From Streptomyces sp. NBC_00554 (GTDB lineage: Bacteria > Actinomycetota > Actinomycetes > Streptomycetales > Streptomycetaceae), in NCBI RefSeq assembly GCF_041431135.1, contig NZ_CP107799.1:1302001-1366000 (forward strand): a stretch of DNA of 64,000 nt, given 5' to 3'. Positions 43,293-50,889 of the stretch are shown here, in pieces. The notes beneath the pieces were generated by a model. The model searched no databases, had not been told where the DNA came from, and saw only the letters and a list, made by a program, of their open reading frames with translations. A program made the position numbers and the translations under genes. Positions within the stretch are counted from its first letter, which is position 1; every line of letters begins with the position of its first letter.

Positions 43293-43850
43293 ATGACCAG
43301 GTACGCGGGCAGGAGGGCCGTGGTCGTCGACCAGGCCAACGGGATCGGTCTGGCCATCGCCAAGCGGCTCGTGGAGGGCGGCGCGGAGGTCCTGCTGACC
43401 GCGGGCACCGCGCAGGAGCGGGCGTATGCGAGCGCCGAACTGGGTTCCGCCGCCCGGGTGGTCGCCCCGGACGCCGTCGAGTCCGCCCTCGGACCGGTCG
43501 ACGGCACCGGCCACCGCGGCGTCGACCTCGTCTTCGCCGACGCCGTACCGACCGCTCGTCCGCTGCTGCCGCACCTCGACGACGGCGGCGCGGTGGTGCT
43601 CACCGCCGCCGCCCCGACCCCGGCCTCCGTACGCACGCTCGCCGCCGAGCTCGTCTCGCGCGGCATCCGCGTCAACGCGGTGGCCCCGAGCTGTATCGAG
43701 GCGCCGGCCAGCGACGCCGCACCGCTGCCCCCGCTGGGGCGCCTCGGCTCCGCCGAGGAGGTGGCCCGGGCCGCGCTGTTCCTCGCCACGGACGCGACGT
43801 TCACAACCGGCGCCCAACTCCCCGTCGACGGCGGTCTCGGCCACCCCTAG
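43293..43850 (+). CDS. Short-chain dehydrogenase homologue without the catalytic Tyr-Lys motif
   Basis: A 185-aa SDR-fold protein. The N-terminal ANGIGLAIAKRL is a reduced nucleotide loop, and the C-terminal ELVSRGIRVNAVAPS and GRLGSAEEVARAALFLATD are classical. Between them VLTAAAPTPASVRTLAAEL stands where YxxxK should be, so the catalytic Tyr and Lys are absent. It is about 60 residues shorter than usual. Probably not a reductase any more; it may bind a ligand or a cofactor. Upstream AAGGAG-type ribosome site. Followed by an MFS transporter. Confidence 0.82.
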   Translation: MTRYAGRRAVVVDQANGIGLAIAKRLVEGGAEVLLTAGTAQERAYASAELGSAARVVAPDAVESALGPVDGTGHRGVDLVFADAVPTARPLLPHLDDGGAVVLTAAAPTPASVRTLAAELVSRGIRVNAVAPSCIEAPASDAAPLPPLGRLGSAEEVARAALFLATDATFTTGAQLPVDGGLGHP

Positions 43851-43856
43851 CCGTTC

Positions 43857-43905
43857 GCCCCGCACACACAAGAGCCCCGCACACGAAAAGCCCCGCACAC
43901 AGAAA
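43857..43905 (+). repeat. Three copies of a 16-17 bp repeat
   Basis: GCCCCGCACACACAAG, GCCCCGCACACGAAAA and GCCCCGCACACAGAAA follow directly after the SDR stop with steps of 17 and 16 bases. Small tandem array in the SDR-MFS spacer; no function evident. Confidence 0.8.
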
Positions 43906-43946
43906 CCCGGACGCACCCCGTCCCCAGATGATCCGGAGATCACGGC

Positions 43947-45179
43947 ATGAGCACGTCGTCGAACACCACGACCACCCCCGGCAAGGACACCCGCGCCGCA
44001 CCCGATGGCGAGGAACGGCAGAAGCTCCCGCTCTTCGCCCTGCTGGCCCTCGCCACGGCCGTCTTCATCACCAGCCTCACCGAGACCCTCCCGGCGGGCC
44101 TGCTCCCCGCGATGAGCGACGACCTCCACATGAGCGAGTCCGCGACCGGCCAGACGGTGACGATCTACGCGATCGGCACCGCACTGACCGCGATCCCGTT
44201 GACCGCGGCCACCGCCGCCTGGCGGCGCAAAGTGCTGCTGCTGACCGCCATGGCGGGCTTCGCCGTGGCCAACACCGTCACCGCCGTGTCGTCGAACTAC
44301 GGTCTGACGATGGTGGCGCGGTTCGTCGCGGGTGTCGCCGCCGGTGTGGCCTGGGCGCTGCTCGCGGGATACGCACGGCGCATGGCGCCCGTCGCGCTGC
44401 AGGGCAAGGCGATCGCCGTCGCCATGGCCGGTATTCCGCTGGCGCTCTCGCTCGGTGTGCCGGCCGGTACCTTCCTCGGCGAGACGCTCGGCTGGCGCAC
44501 GGCGTTCGTGGCGATGACGGTGCTCACGGTGGTGCTGCTGGGATGGATCCTGGTGGCCGTGCCGGACTACCCCGGGCAGCAGGCCGGTGAGCGCCCGAAG
44601 ATGCGGGACGCACTGCGCGTCCCGGGCGTGGCCCCGGTGCTGTTCGTCACGCTGGCCTTCGTGCTGGCCCACACCATCCTGTACGCCTACGTCGCCACGT
44701 TCCTTGAGGACCTGGGCATGGGCGGCGACACCGATGTGGTGCTGCTCGTCTTCGGTGCCGCCTCCCTGCTCAGCATCTGGATCGTGGGCGCCCAGATCCA
44801 CCTCCGGCTGCGCTCCCTCACCATCGCCAGCACCCTGCTGGTGGCCGTGTCGGCGGCGCTCCTTGCCGTGCTCTCCGACAACACCGCCCTGGTGTACGTC
44901 GCCGCCCTCCTGTGGGGCCTGGGCTGGGGCGGCGTGCCGACCCTGCTGCAGACCGCCGCGGGCGAGGCCGGCGGCGAATCGGCCGACGCGGCCCAGGCGA
45001 TGCTGGTCACGCTGTGGAACGTCGCCATGGCGGCCGGCGGTGTCATCGGCGGCATCCTGCTCGACGTGAGCGGCCCCGGCTCCTTCCCCTGGACCATGCT
45101 GCTGCTCCTGCTGCCGGTGCTCGTGGTCGTCGTCCTCTCTCGCAACCACGGCTTCCCCGCGAAGCGCCTCGGCGCGTAG
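43947..45179 (+). CDS. MFS efflux transporter (DHA1/AraJ-like)
   Basis: A 410-aa major-facilitator protein with 12 membrane segments. FITSLTETLPAGLLPAMSDDL is the first helix and its acidic loop, and RFVAGVAAGVAWALLAGYARR and GVPAGTFLGETLGWR correspond to family motifs in the first half. A GGAGA ribosome site precedes the ATG. It probably exports a sugar or drug. It follows the degenerate SDR and is a candidate target of the adjacent SARP; it may serve as self-resistance exporter. Confidence 0.9.
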   Translation: MSTSSNTTTTPGKDTRAAPDGEERQKLPLFALLALATAVFITSLTETLPAGLLPAMSDDLHMSESATGQTVTIYAIGTALTAIPLTAATAAWRRKVLLLTAMAGFAVANTVTAVSSNYGLTMVARFVAGVAAGVAWALLAGYARRMAPVALQGKAIAVAMAGIPLALSLGVPAGTFLGETLGWRTAFVAMTVLTVVLLGWILVAVPDYPGQQAGERPKMRDALRVPGVAPVLFVTLAFVLAHTILYAYVATFLEDLGMGGDTDVVLLVFGAASLLSIWIVGAQIHLRLRSLTIASTLLVAVSAALLAVLSDNTALVYVAALLWGLGWGGVPTLLQTAAGEAGGESADAAQAMLVTLWNVAMAAGGVIGGILLDVSGPGSFPWTMLLLLLPVLVVVVLSRNHGFPAKRLGA

Positions 45180-45754
45180 GACACCGGACGGCCTCCGAAC
45201 GTCCCCCCGCCTCAGGGGAGTTCGGGGGCCGTCCCGGTGATGGGCCGCGCCTTCCGGTGACCGGACCGGGCGTCAGGACCATCTCGTCGGCCGGGGTGAG
45301 CAGTTGGAGCTCCTGGAGGACCGTCCGCACCTGCCGTACGCGGCGGCGGACGGCGCCGGCCGCAACGCGCGCCTCCACCAACCCCCGGTCGTGGGCTGCC
45401 CGTCGGGCGGCCGACCGACACCCTGGCGGCCGGATGCCGACGCGTCCCCGCCGGGCCATGAACGGCCGCCGAAGGTACCTCCCCCGGCCTTCGGCGGTCA
45501 TCGGCCTTTTGTTCACGATCTGTTGACACTGCGTCCGACCCCCGGACAGCACACTCCCCGCAAGCCGGTTCTCCGGCATGTGTGCCACCCGTCACACCTC
45601 CCGGTGTCCTTTCCGCCCTGGTCAGAGGGCGAAGTCGCGAAGTCGCCGCGCAGCCCGTGAAATTTTCCTTCGAGAAGGTATTTTTGTGGCCGCGAGGATG
45701 CTCGGTACACCTGCCGGGGTGCGAGCGATCTAGTTCTAGGGGGCGTGACGTCAG
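45180..45754. other. Intergenic stretch with a regulated promoter but no supported gene
   Basis: About 575 bases. Open frames on the minus strand lack family signatures. The right end holds the receptor-type operator before the IS701-like gene. Otherwise nothing recognised. Confidence 0.4.
45664..45681. promoter_or_regulatory. Receptor-type operator before the IS701-like/response-regulator pair
   Basis: TTTCCTTCGAGAAGGTAT matches the AfsA/TetR operator (shared CCTTCGAG core and AGGT arm). It lies about 75 bases upstream of the transposase-like gene, 6 kb from the signalling cassette. Suggests that the furan/butyrolactone receptors control the activator pair ahead of the carrier-protein operon. 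Confidence 0.65.
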
Positions 45755-46957
45755 ATGTCGTCAGGAGAGATACGTGCGGCCGCTGCGGGCCAAGAGGCCC
45801 GCATGCAGACGTTCCTCGAGGAGATCTTCAGCCCGCTCCACCGGGCGGAACAACGCCGTTGGGCCCGGGCGTATCTACGGGGCCTGCTCCATGGCACCTG
45901 CCGGAAGACGCCACGGCGGATGGCGCGGGCCGAGGCGCTGCCGCCGGCCGCGGCACAGGGCCTGCACCAGTTCATCAACGCCAGCCCGTGGGACTGGGCG
46001 CCGGTCCGCGGCCGGCTCGCTCTGCGGGTCGCCGCGAGCACCACGCCGTACGCCTGGACCGTCGCCGAACTCATCATCCCCAAGCGCGGCGAGCACTCGG
46101 TGGGCGTGCACCGCCGCCTGGACGCCGGGACCGGACTGACCGTCAACTGCCAGCGCGCGGTGGGGCTGTTCCTGGCCGCGGGCGCCCACTGCTTCCCCGT
46201 GGACTGGAGTCTCGTACTGAACGACACCTGGGGCCGGGACCGGCAGCGCAGACTCCGGGCACGAATACCGGAGTCGGAGACCGCGCGTCCCGTCGGCGGC
46301 CATGTCCTCGACCTCGCCGCCGACGTCGTGGCGCGGCCCCGGCTGCCCGCCGTGCCCTGGGTGCTCGACCTGACGCGCTGCGACGACGCGAGCGGCGTCC
46401 TGGCCGGGCTGGCCAGGCAGCGGCTGGACATCGTCTGCGAGGTCGACCCCGGCCAGATCGTGTTCACCGGGGACAGCTTCCCGACGGTGATCACCGTGGG
46501 CGAGCTGATGGAGGGCCGGTACGCCCGGCAGCCGCAGGTGATCACGCGGCAGGCGGCGGACGGCACCATCAAGGCGATACCGATGCACGCCTACGCCGGG
46601 ACCGTGCGCCTGCCGCGGCGCAGCACCGGCCGGGACGACAGCTCGGTCAGCTACCGCATCCTGAAGCTCCGTGCCCCGGACGGACGCCGGGCCGCCCGGT
46701 ACTGGATCACCAGCCTCACGGACCGGAGCGTGGAGGAAGTCATCGCCCCGGTACGCAGCCGCGCCGCCGTCCACACGGCCGTCACCGCACTGCAGAAGGA
46801 CTTCGGCGCCCTCGACTTCGAAGGCCGCTCCTTCCCCGGCTGGCACCACCACATGACCATGGCCTCGGCCGCGTACGCCTTCCGAAATCTCCCCGCCGGC
46901 CCAGGCCTGGCACCCGTGGCGCCGGTACCCGCCGCGGCGGCCATGGCCGCGAGCTGA
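45755..46957 (+). CDS. Domesticated IS701-like transposase homologue, DDE-less
   Basis: A 400-aa protein with the IS701-family layout: LLHGTCRKTPRRMARA (N-terminal helix), IIPKRGEHSVGVHRRLD, TVNCQRAVGLFLA, and GWHHHMTMASAAYAF at the end. In active enzymes the first catalytic Asp precedes the PKxGxxSVGV block and the third residue is a Glu in a WxIEExF-type helix. Here those positions read VAELIIPK and TALQKDFG, so the acidic triad is broken. There are no inverted repeats around it. Such proteins recur beside regulators in Streptomyces clusters. It is followed 29 bases later by an atypical response regulator. Confidence 0.8.
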   Translation: MSSGEIRAAAAGQEARMQTFLEEIFSPLHRAEQRRWARAYLRGLLHGTCRKTPRRMARAEALPPAAAQGLHQFINASPWDWAPVRGRLALRVAASTTPYAWTVAELIIPKRGEHSVGVHRRLDAGTGLTVNCQRAVGLFLAAGAHCFPVDWSLVLNDTWGRDRQRRLRARIPESETARPVGGHVLDLAADVVARPRLPAVPWVLDLTRCDDASGVLAGLARQRLDIVCEVDPGQIVFTGDSFPTVITVGELMEGRYARQPQVITRQAADGTIKAIPMHAYAGTVRLPRRSTGRDDSSVSYRILKLRAPDGRRAARYWITSLTDRSVEEVIAPVRSRAAVHTAVTALQKDFGALDFEGRSFPGWHHHMTMASAAYAFRNLPAGPGLAPVAPVPAAAAMAAS

Positions 46958-46986
46958 CGCGCCGCGAAGAGGAAGGCCCCCCACAT

Positions 46987-47652
46987 ATGAGCAACGTACT
47001 CGTGGTGGAGCAGGACGCCTGCACCGCCGAAGCCCTCATGCGTGATCTGCGCCGGCAGGGATACACCACACTCAGTGTCGACACCGGTGCGCGCGCCCTT
47101 CGCATCTACCGTGACGCCGATCTCGTCCTGCTCTCCCTGGAACTGCCCGATATCGACGGGCTGGAAGTGTGTCAGTCCTTACGGGCCGAGAGTGACATCC
47201 CCATGATCGCCTTCACGCGCATCGACGAGGAACTCGAACGGGTTCTCGCCCTCAGGGCGGGCGCGGACGACTGTGTCGTGAAAACCTGGGGATTCCGGGA
47301 AATAGGCGCCCGCATCGAGGCGGTGCTGCGCCGTACCCGGCCACGGTCGATCATTTCCGAGACCATTTCGCTGCGCCCGCTCCACATCGATCCGCGAACC
47401 CGGGAAGTGCGTGTGCGCGACCGGATAGTCGACGTCACGTCGAAGGAATTCGAGCTGCTTCATCTGCTGGCCGCCAATCCGGAAACCGTGGTGACCCGGA
47501 AGGAGTTGATGGCGAAGGTGTGGGGCAGCAACTGGTCACGGACGAGTCGCACCATCGACACGCACGTGAGCAGTCTGCGGGCGAAACTCGGATCCAGCGG
47601 ATGGATCATCACGGTCCGCGGCGTCGGCTATCGAATGGGCCACGCCGGCTGA
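46987..47652 (+). CDS. Atypical OmpR-family response regulator (phospho-acceptor replaced)
   Basis: A 221-aa regulator. The receiver lacks the phospho-acceptor: ADLVLLSLELPDIDG has Ser50 where Asp is required, and the acidic pocket reads E8-Q9-D10. Lys (VVKTWGF) is kept. The winged-helix half (HLLAANPETVVTRKEL, VRGVGYRMG) is intact. No kinase is adjacent. JadR1-like regulators of this kind respond to small molecules instead of phosphorylation. It is likely an activator of the 48.6-61 kb operon. Confidence 0.9.
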   Translation: MSNVLVVEQDACTAEALMRDLRRQGYTTLSVDTGARALRIYRDADLVLLSLELPDIDGLEVCQSLRAESDIPMIAFTRIDEELERVLALRAGADDCVVKTWGFREIGARIEAVLRRTRPRSIISETISLRPLHIDPRTREVRVRDRIVDVTSKEFELLHLLAANPETVVTRKELMAKVWGSNWSRTSRTIDTHVSSLRAKLGSSGWIITVRGVGYRMGHAG

Positions 47653-47657
47653 GACAG

Positions 47658-47689
47658 GGGCCCCGGGCGACGAAGGTCACCCGGGGCCC
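47658..47689. terminator. Bidirectional terminator hairpin
   Basis: GGGCCCCGGG at 47658-47667 and CCCGGGGCCC at 47680-47689 form a 10-bp stem with a 12-base loop between the convergent response-regulator and maleate-isomerase-like genes. Confidence 0.8.
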
Positions 47690-47698
47690 TCTGCTGTG

Positions 47699-48451
47699 TC
47701 ACGCCATCCGGTCGTCCAGGCCCCGCAGCAGCGGGTGGGCGGCGGCGGTGTCGTCGCCCAGTGCGCGCCGGGCCCACCAGACGGACGCCAGGTTCGAGGA
47801 GAACATGGGGCGGCCGGGGTCCTCGCGGGCGAGCTCCGTGAGGGTGGCGAGGGTGCCCATGCCCGTGCCGGTGAACAGCAGCGCGGTGCCGTCGGCGACC
47901 CTGCGTTCCCGTATGCGCCGCAGGATCTCCCGCGTGGTCACCCGGTACGGGTCGTAGTGCTCGCTCCCGTCCTGGTTCCGCGCCGCCGGGACGAGCACCA
48001 CGTCGTCGACCTTCAGCCCGGCCCGCTCCCAGAAGGCGCGGGAGGTGTCGGTGAGCCACGGTTGGTAGGGCGAGACAAGTGTCAGGCGGGCCACGCCGAG
48101 CGCCTCGCACAGCGCGAGGATCGCCTGCGTCGAGGACGCCACGCGATAGCCCGCACGCTCCGACAGTTCCTCGCACAGCGCCCGGTCGCCGTCGGGGTTC
48201 AGCAGGTAGTGCGAAGCGCTGCAGGCCACCACGGCGGCGTCCAGGCGCAGTTCACCGAAGTCGCCGAGGGTGTCGGGGAGCACGCGGTTGTACGTCTCCA
48301 GCATTTCCCTGAGTTCCGTGCCGGGCGTCACCGGGAAACGCGCGGTGAACACATTCATTCCGGCGCCGGCCAAGTGGTTGAACTCCGGTTCCGCGGTGGG
48401 GTTTTCCGGCGGGACGACGAGCCCGAGCCTGGGCAGTGAAAAAAGGTCCAT
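47699..48451 (-). CDS. Maleate isomerase / arylmalonate-decarboxylase-like protein (Asp/Glu racemase superfamily)
   Basis: A 250-aa protein. RLGLVVPPENPTAEPEFN at the start and AVVACSASHYLLN match the maleate cis-trans isomerase group. The first catalytic Cys is present in VACSASH; the second site reads LLFTGTGMGTL with no Cys, so catalysis would be of the one-Cys type, as in arylmalonate decarboxylase. Divergent from the carrier-protein operon, so it may supply or process a dicarboxylate for that pathway. Confidence 0.82.
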   Translation of the reverse strand: MDLFSLPRLGLVVPPENPTAEPEFNHLAGAGMNVFTARFPVTPGTELREMLETYNRVLPDTLGDFGELRLDAAVVACSASHYLLNPDGDRALCEELSERAGYRVASSTQAILALCEALGVARLTLVSPYQPWLTDTSRAFWERAGLKVDDVVLVPAARNQDGSEHYDPYRVTTREILRRIRERRVADGTALLFTGTGMGTLATLTELAREDPGRPMFSSNLASVWWARRALGDDTAAAHPLLRGLDDRMA

Positions 48452-48542
48452 GACAGCACCGTAGGACGCGCGTCACAGCGGCGGCGGACAACTTCCCCGG
48501 AAATGACGTCGGGCGCACACCGGCCTTGCACTCTCTTTCCTA

Positions 48543-48569
48543 CTTGACACTCCTTGACATTCCCTCACA
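48543..48569 (+). promoter_or_regulatory. Promoter region with 10-bp direct repeats before the carrier-protein operon
   Basis: CTTGACACTC and CTTGACATTC are exact-period 10-mers followed by a weaker CCTCACAGAG. They contain two -35-like TTGACA elements. OmpR-type regulators often bind tandem repeats overlapping the -35 box, so this may be the site for the atypical regulator or SARP. About 95 bases lie between here and the first start codon. Confidence 0.5.
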
Positions 48570-48657
48570 GAGACCTGACCCCAATCCCCTTGTTCTGCAC
48601 CGGAGTTCGGGAGAGCGTATGGACCACGGCCTGCCGAACCCTTGAGGAGTGAAGGCA

Positions 48658-49809
48658 ATGACCACCGAAGTAATCCCCGAGGAAATACCGGCGCAGCCCC
48701 GCATTTCCGACGCGACCCTGCGGGATTCCGCGCACATGGCCGGCGTGGAGTTCGGCCCGAAGGACGCCGCGACCATCGCCCGGCTGCTGGTGAAGACCGG
48801 CATCGAGCTGGTCGAGGTGGGCATGGTGTCGGGACCGGGCTCGAAGGACGCCGATCTCGTCCTCGCCACCCATGAGGCCGTCGGCCCCGAGCGCAGCATG
48901 ACGCTGGTCGTCGTGCGGGATCGCCAGCAGGTCGCCAAGGCCCTCGACGAGGCCGAGCGGCTGGGCGTACGCCACATCATGTACTCCATCCCCACCTCGG
49001 AGGAGCACGCCAAGCTGAAGCTCGGCTCGTCCAGCCCCAAGTTCCTGCAGACGCTGGCCCGTTCGGCGATCACGCAGGCCAAGGAGCGCGGCTTCCACGT
49101 CACCTTCAGCGGCGAGGACGGCGCCCGCACTCCGAAGGAGCGGCTCGTTCCCTATGTCGCCGCGGGCTTCGAGGCCGGGGCCGACCGGTTCCGGCTCGCG
49201 GAGACCGTCGCGTATCTGTCGCCCTGGCAGATGGAGAAGGTGATCGCCGGTCTCACCGCGATCGACGGCTCCGAGATCGAGATCCACTCCCACAACATGC
49301 TCGGCATGGCCGTGGCCAACTCCCTCGCCGCCGTCCGCGCGGGAGCCCAGTGGATCTCGGCGACCGTCGGCGGCATCGGCGAGCGCGGCGGCAACGCACC
49401 GCTGGCCGAGCTGCTCACCTCGCTGCGCGTCATCCACGGCGACACCCGCTTCGACCTGAGCCATCTCACCGAGCTGTCGCGTGTCGCGCTCAAGGGCGCC
49501 GGGCTCGGCGAGGCGTTCCAGTCCGGGCCGACCACACCGCACGCCTTCGCCTACGAGCTGCCCGGCCAGCTCAACCATCCGGCGGCGTACGAGACGCTGC
49601 CCGCCGAACTCGTCGGCAACGCCCGCGAGTTGCGGGTCCGCAGCCGCCTCACACCCGCGCTCGTCAAGTGGGCGCTCGACGGCTCGGGCGTCTTCGTCGA
49701 CGTCGAGGCGTTCACACCGTGGCTGGTCGGCCGGCAGGAGCGCGCCGACAGCCCGCTGCTCGACCGGGACGCCATCCGCAAGGCCGCCATCGACTTCCAG
49801 GCCGCCTGA
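48658..49809 (+). CDS. HMGL / isopropylmalate-synthase-like enzyme
   Basis: A 383-aa TIM-barrel enzyme of the HMGL/LeuA/homocitrate-synthase family. ISDATLRDSAHMAG holds the metal-binding Asp-Arg, EIHSHNMLGMAVANSL the His-x-His pair (with Met where most have Asp), and GGIGERGGNAPLAELL the C-terminal metal loop. It should run a Claisen- or aldol-type reaction on a 2-oxoacid. The regulatory LeuA C-domain is absent. First gene of the operon. By analogy with homocitrate synthase in LysW pathways it may lengthen the carbon chain of the amino-acid precursor. Confidence 0.85.
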   Translation: MTTEVIPEEIPAQPRISDATLRDSAHMAGVEFGPKDAATIARLLVKTGIELVEVGMVSGPGSKDADLVLATHEAVGPERSMTLVVVRDRQQVAKALDEAERLGVRHIMYSIPTSEEHAKLKLGSSSPKFLQTLARSAITQAKERGFHVTFSGEDGARTPKERLVPYVAAGFEAGADRFRLAETVAYLSPWQMEKVIAGLTAIDGSEIEIHSHNMLGMAVANSLAAVRAGAQWISATVGGIGERGGNAPLAELLTSLRVIHGDTRFDLSHLTELSRVALKGAGLGEAFQSGPTTPHAFAYELPGQLNHPAAYETLPAELVGNARELRVRSRLTPALVKWALDGSGVFVDVEAFTPWLVGRQERADSPLLDRDAIRKAAIDFQAA

Positions 49810-49850
49810 ACACCCACCCCGATTCACTTCGACACACCAGGAGTTGTGCC

Positions 49851-50036
49851 ATGCCCACCGCCACTCTCAACGGCGTCTGCCCCGAGTGCGAGACCGACCT
49901 GACCGTGCCGCCGATCGACCGGGGCGAGACCCTCTCCTGCCCCGAGTGCATGCTCACGCTGCGCGTCGAGGACGTCCAGGACGGGCGGCTGTCCCTCCAG
50001 ATGGTCGAGGTGCAGCTGCGCGACTGGGGTCAGTGA
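49851..50036 (+). CDS. Amino-group carrier protein (LysW-like) ending in Gln
   Basis: A 61-aa zinc-ribbon protein: CPEC at 10-13 and CPEC at 30-33, then an acidic strand region. The family tail -EDWGE normally provides a C-terminal Glu whose side chain is joined to the substrate amine. Here the tail is LRDWGQ and the last residue is Gln61. The stop is 1 base before the next ATG. It should carry an amino acid while its side chain is phosphorylated and reduced. The Gln tail is the main oddity of this cluster. Confidence 0.92.
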   Translation: MPTATLNGVCPECETDLTVPPIDRGETLSCPECMLTLRVEDVQDGRLSLQMVEVQLRDWGQ

Positions 50037-50037
50037 G

Positions 50038-50889
50038 ATGACCAAGTCGGTAGCCATCGTCGCGGACCGGATCAGCTGGGAGGAACGCGAACTGATCAAG
50101 GCCGGGCCGGACTTCGGCCTGAACATCGAGTGGGTCAACGACGAGTCCCTGTGCCTCGGCCACCCGGACGCCCCGTCCGTGCGCGACTACGACGCGCTGT
50201 TGCTGCGCAGCCGCAGCTACACCCGCGGCGGCCTGATCGCCACCCTCGCCGAGGGGGCCGGCGTGCCGGTCCTCAACACCGCGAGGGCGGTGAGCGCCTG
50301 TGAGAACAAGGCCGTCCTGCGCACGGTGCTGCGCACCGCCGGGGTGCCCGTGCCGGAGTACCGGCTCGTGCTGTCCCGCAAGGACTTCGAGAAGTCCCTC
50401 GAGGAACTGGAACTGCCCCTGGTCCTCAAGCCGGTCTACGGCGGCATGGGCAAGCGCGTCACCCTGATCCGGCACGCCGACACCGCCCAGTCCGTGTACG
50501 ACTACGTCGAGGATCTCGGCCACGCCTTCGAGCAGGCCTGCCTGGTCGAGCCGTACCTCGGCGGCGGCACCTCGGTGCGCTGCCTGGTCGTCGGGCACGA
50601 GCTGGTCGGCGCCGCGGAGTTCGCCTCCGGCGGCACCGACTGGCGCAACAACGCGGCGCTCGGCAACAGCAGCCGCGCCGTCGCCCACGACCCCGACGTA
50701 CTGAAGATCGTCGACGGGGTGGTGGCCGAACTCGGGCCCGGGATCTACGGAGTCGACCTCTTCGGCACCCCCGACGGCTACGTCGTCAACGAGGTCAACC
50801 ACGCGCCCGGCTTCCGGGCGGTGGCCTCGGCGACCGGGGCGGACATCCCGTCGGCCGTCGCCCGCTACGTCCAGGAGCTGATCGCATGA
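50038..50889 (+). CDS. LysX-like ATP-grasp carrier-protein ligase
   Basis: A 283-aa ATP-grasp (RimK/LysX) ligase. LPLVLKPVYGGMGKRVTLI is the nucleotide loop, LVEPYLGGGTSVRCLVVG the central strand, and VVNEVNHAPGF the Mg-binding Glu-x-Asn. It should join the alpha-amine of an amino acid to the carrier's C-terminal residue. The start codon is 1 base after the carrier stop and the stop overlaps the reductase ATG. Confidence 0.93.
   Translation: MTKSVAIVADRISWEERELIKAGPDFGLNIEWVNDESLCLGHPDAPSVRDYDALLLRSRSYTRGGLIATLAEGAGVPVLNTARAVSACENKAVLRTVLRTAGVPVPEYRLVLSRKDFEKSLEELELPLVLKPVYGGMGKRVTLIRHADTAQSVYDYVEDLGHAFEQACLVEPYLGGGTSVRCLVVGHELVGAAEFASGGTDWRNNAALGNSSRAVAHDPDVLKIVDGVVAELGPGIYGVDLFGTPDGYVVNEVNHAPGFRAVASATGADIPSAVARYVQELIA

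Noticed and set aside
40385..44590. 1401-codon plus-strand frame opposite the SARP gene
   Set aside because: No domain; the SARP frame on the other strand has full BTAD and ATPase motifs, and this frame also runs across the SDR and MFS genes in the wrong phase.
45043..45588. Minus-strand frame with a peptide-like segment VLQELQLLTPADEMV
   Set aside because: The segment looks protein-like but the rest is Arg/Gly/Pro-rich and no start or family could be supported.
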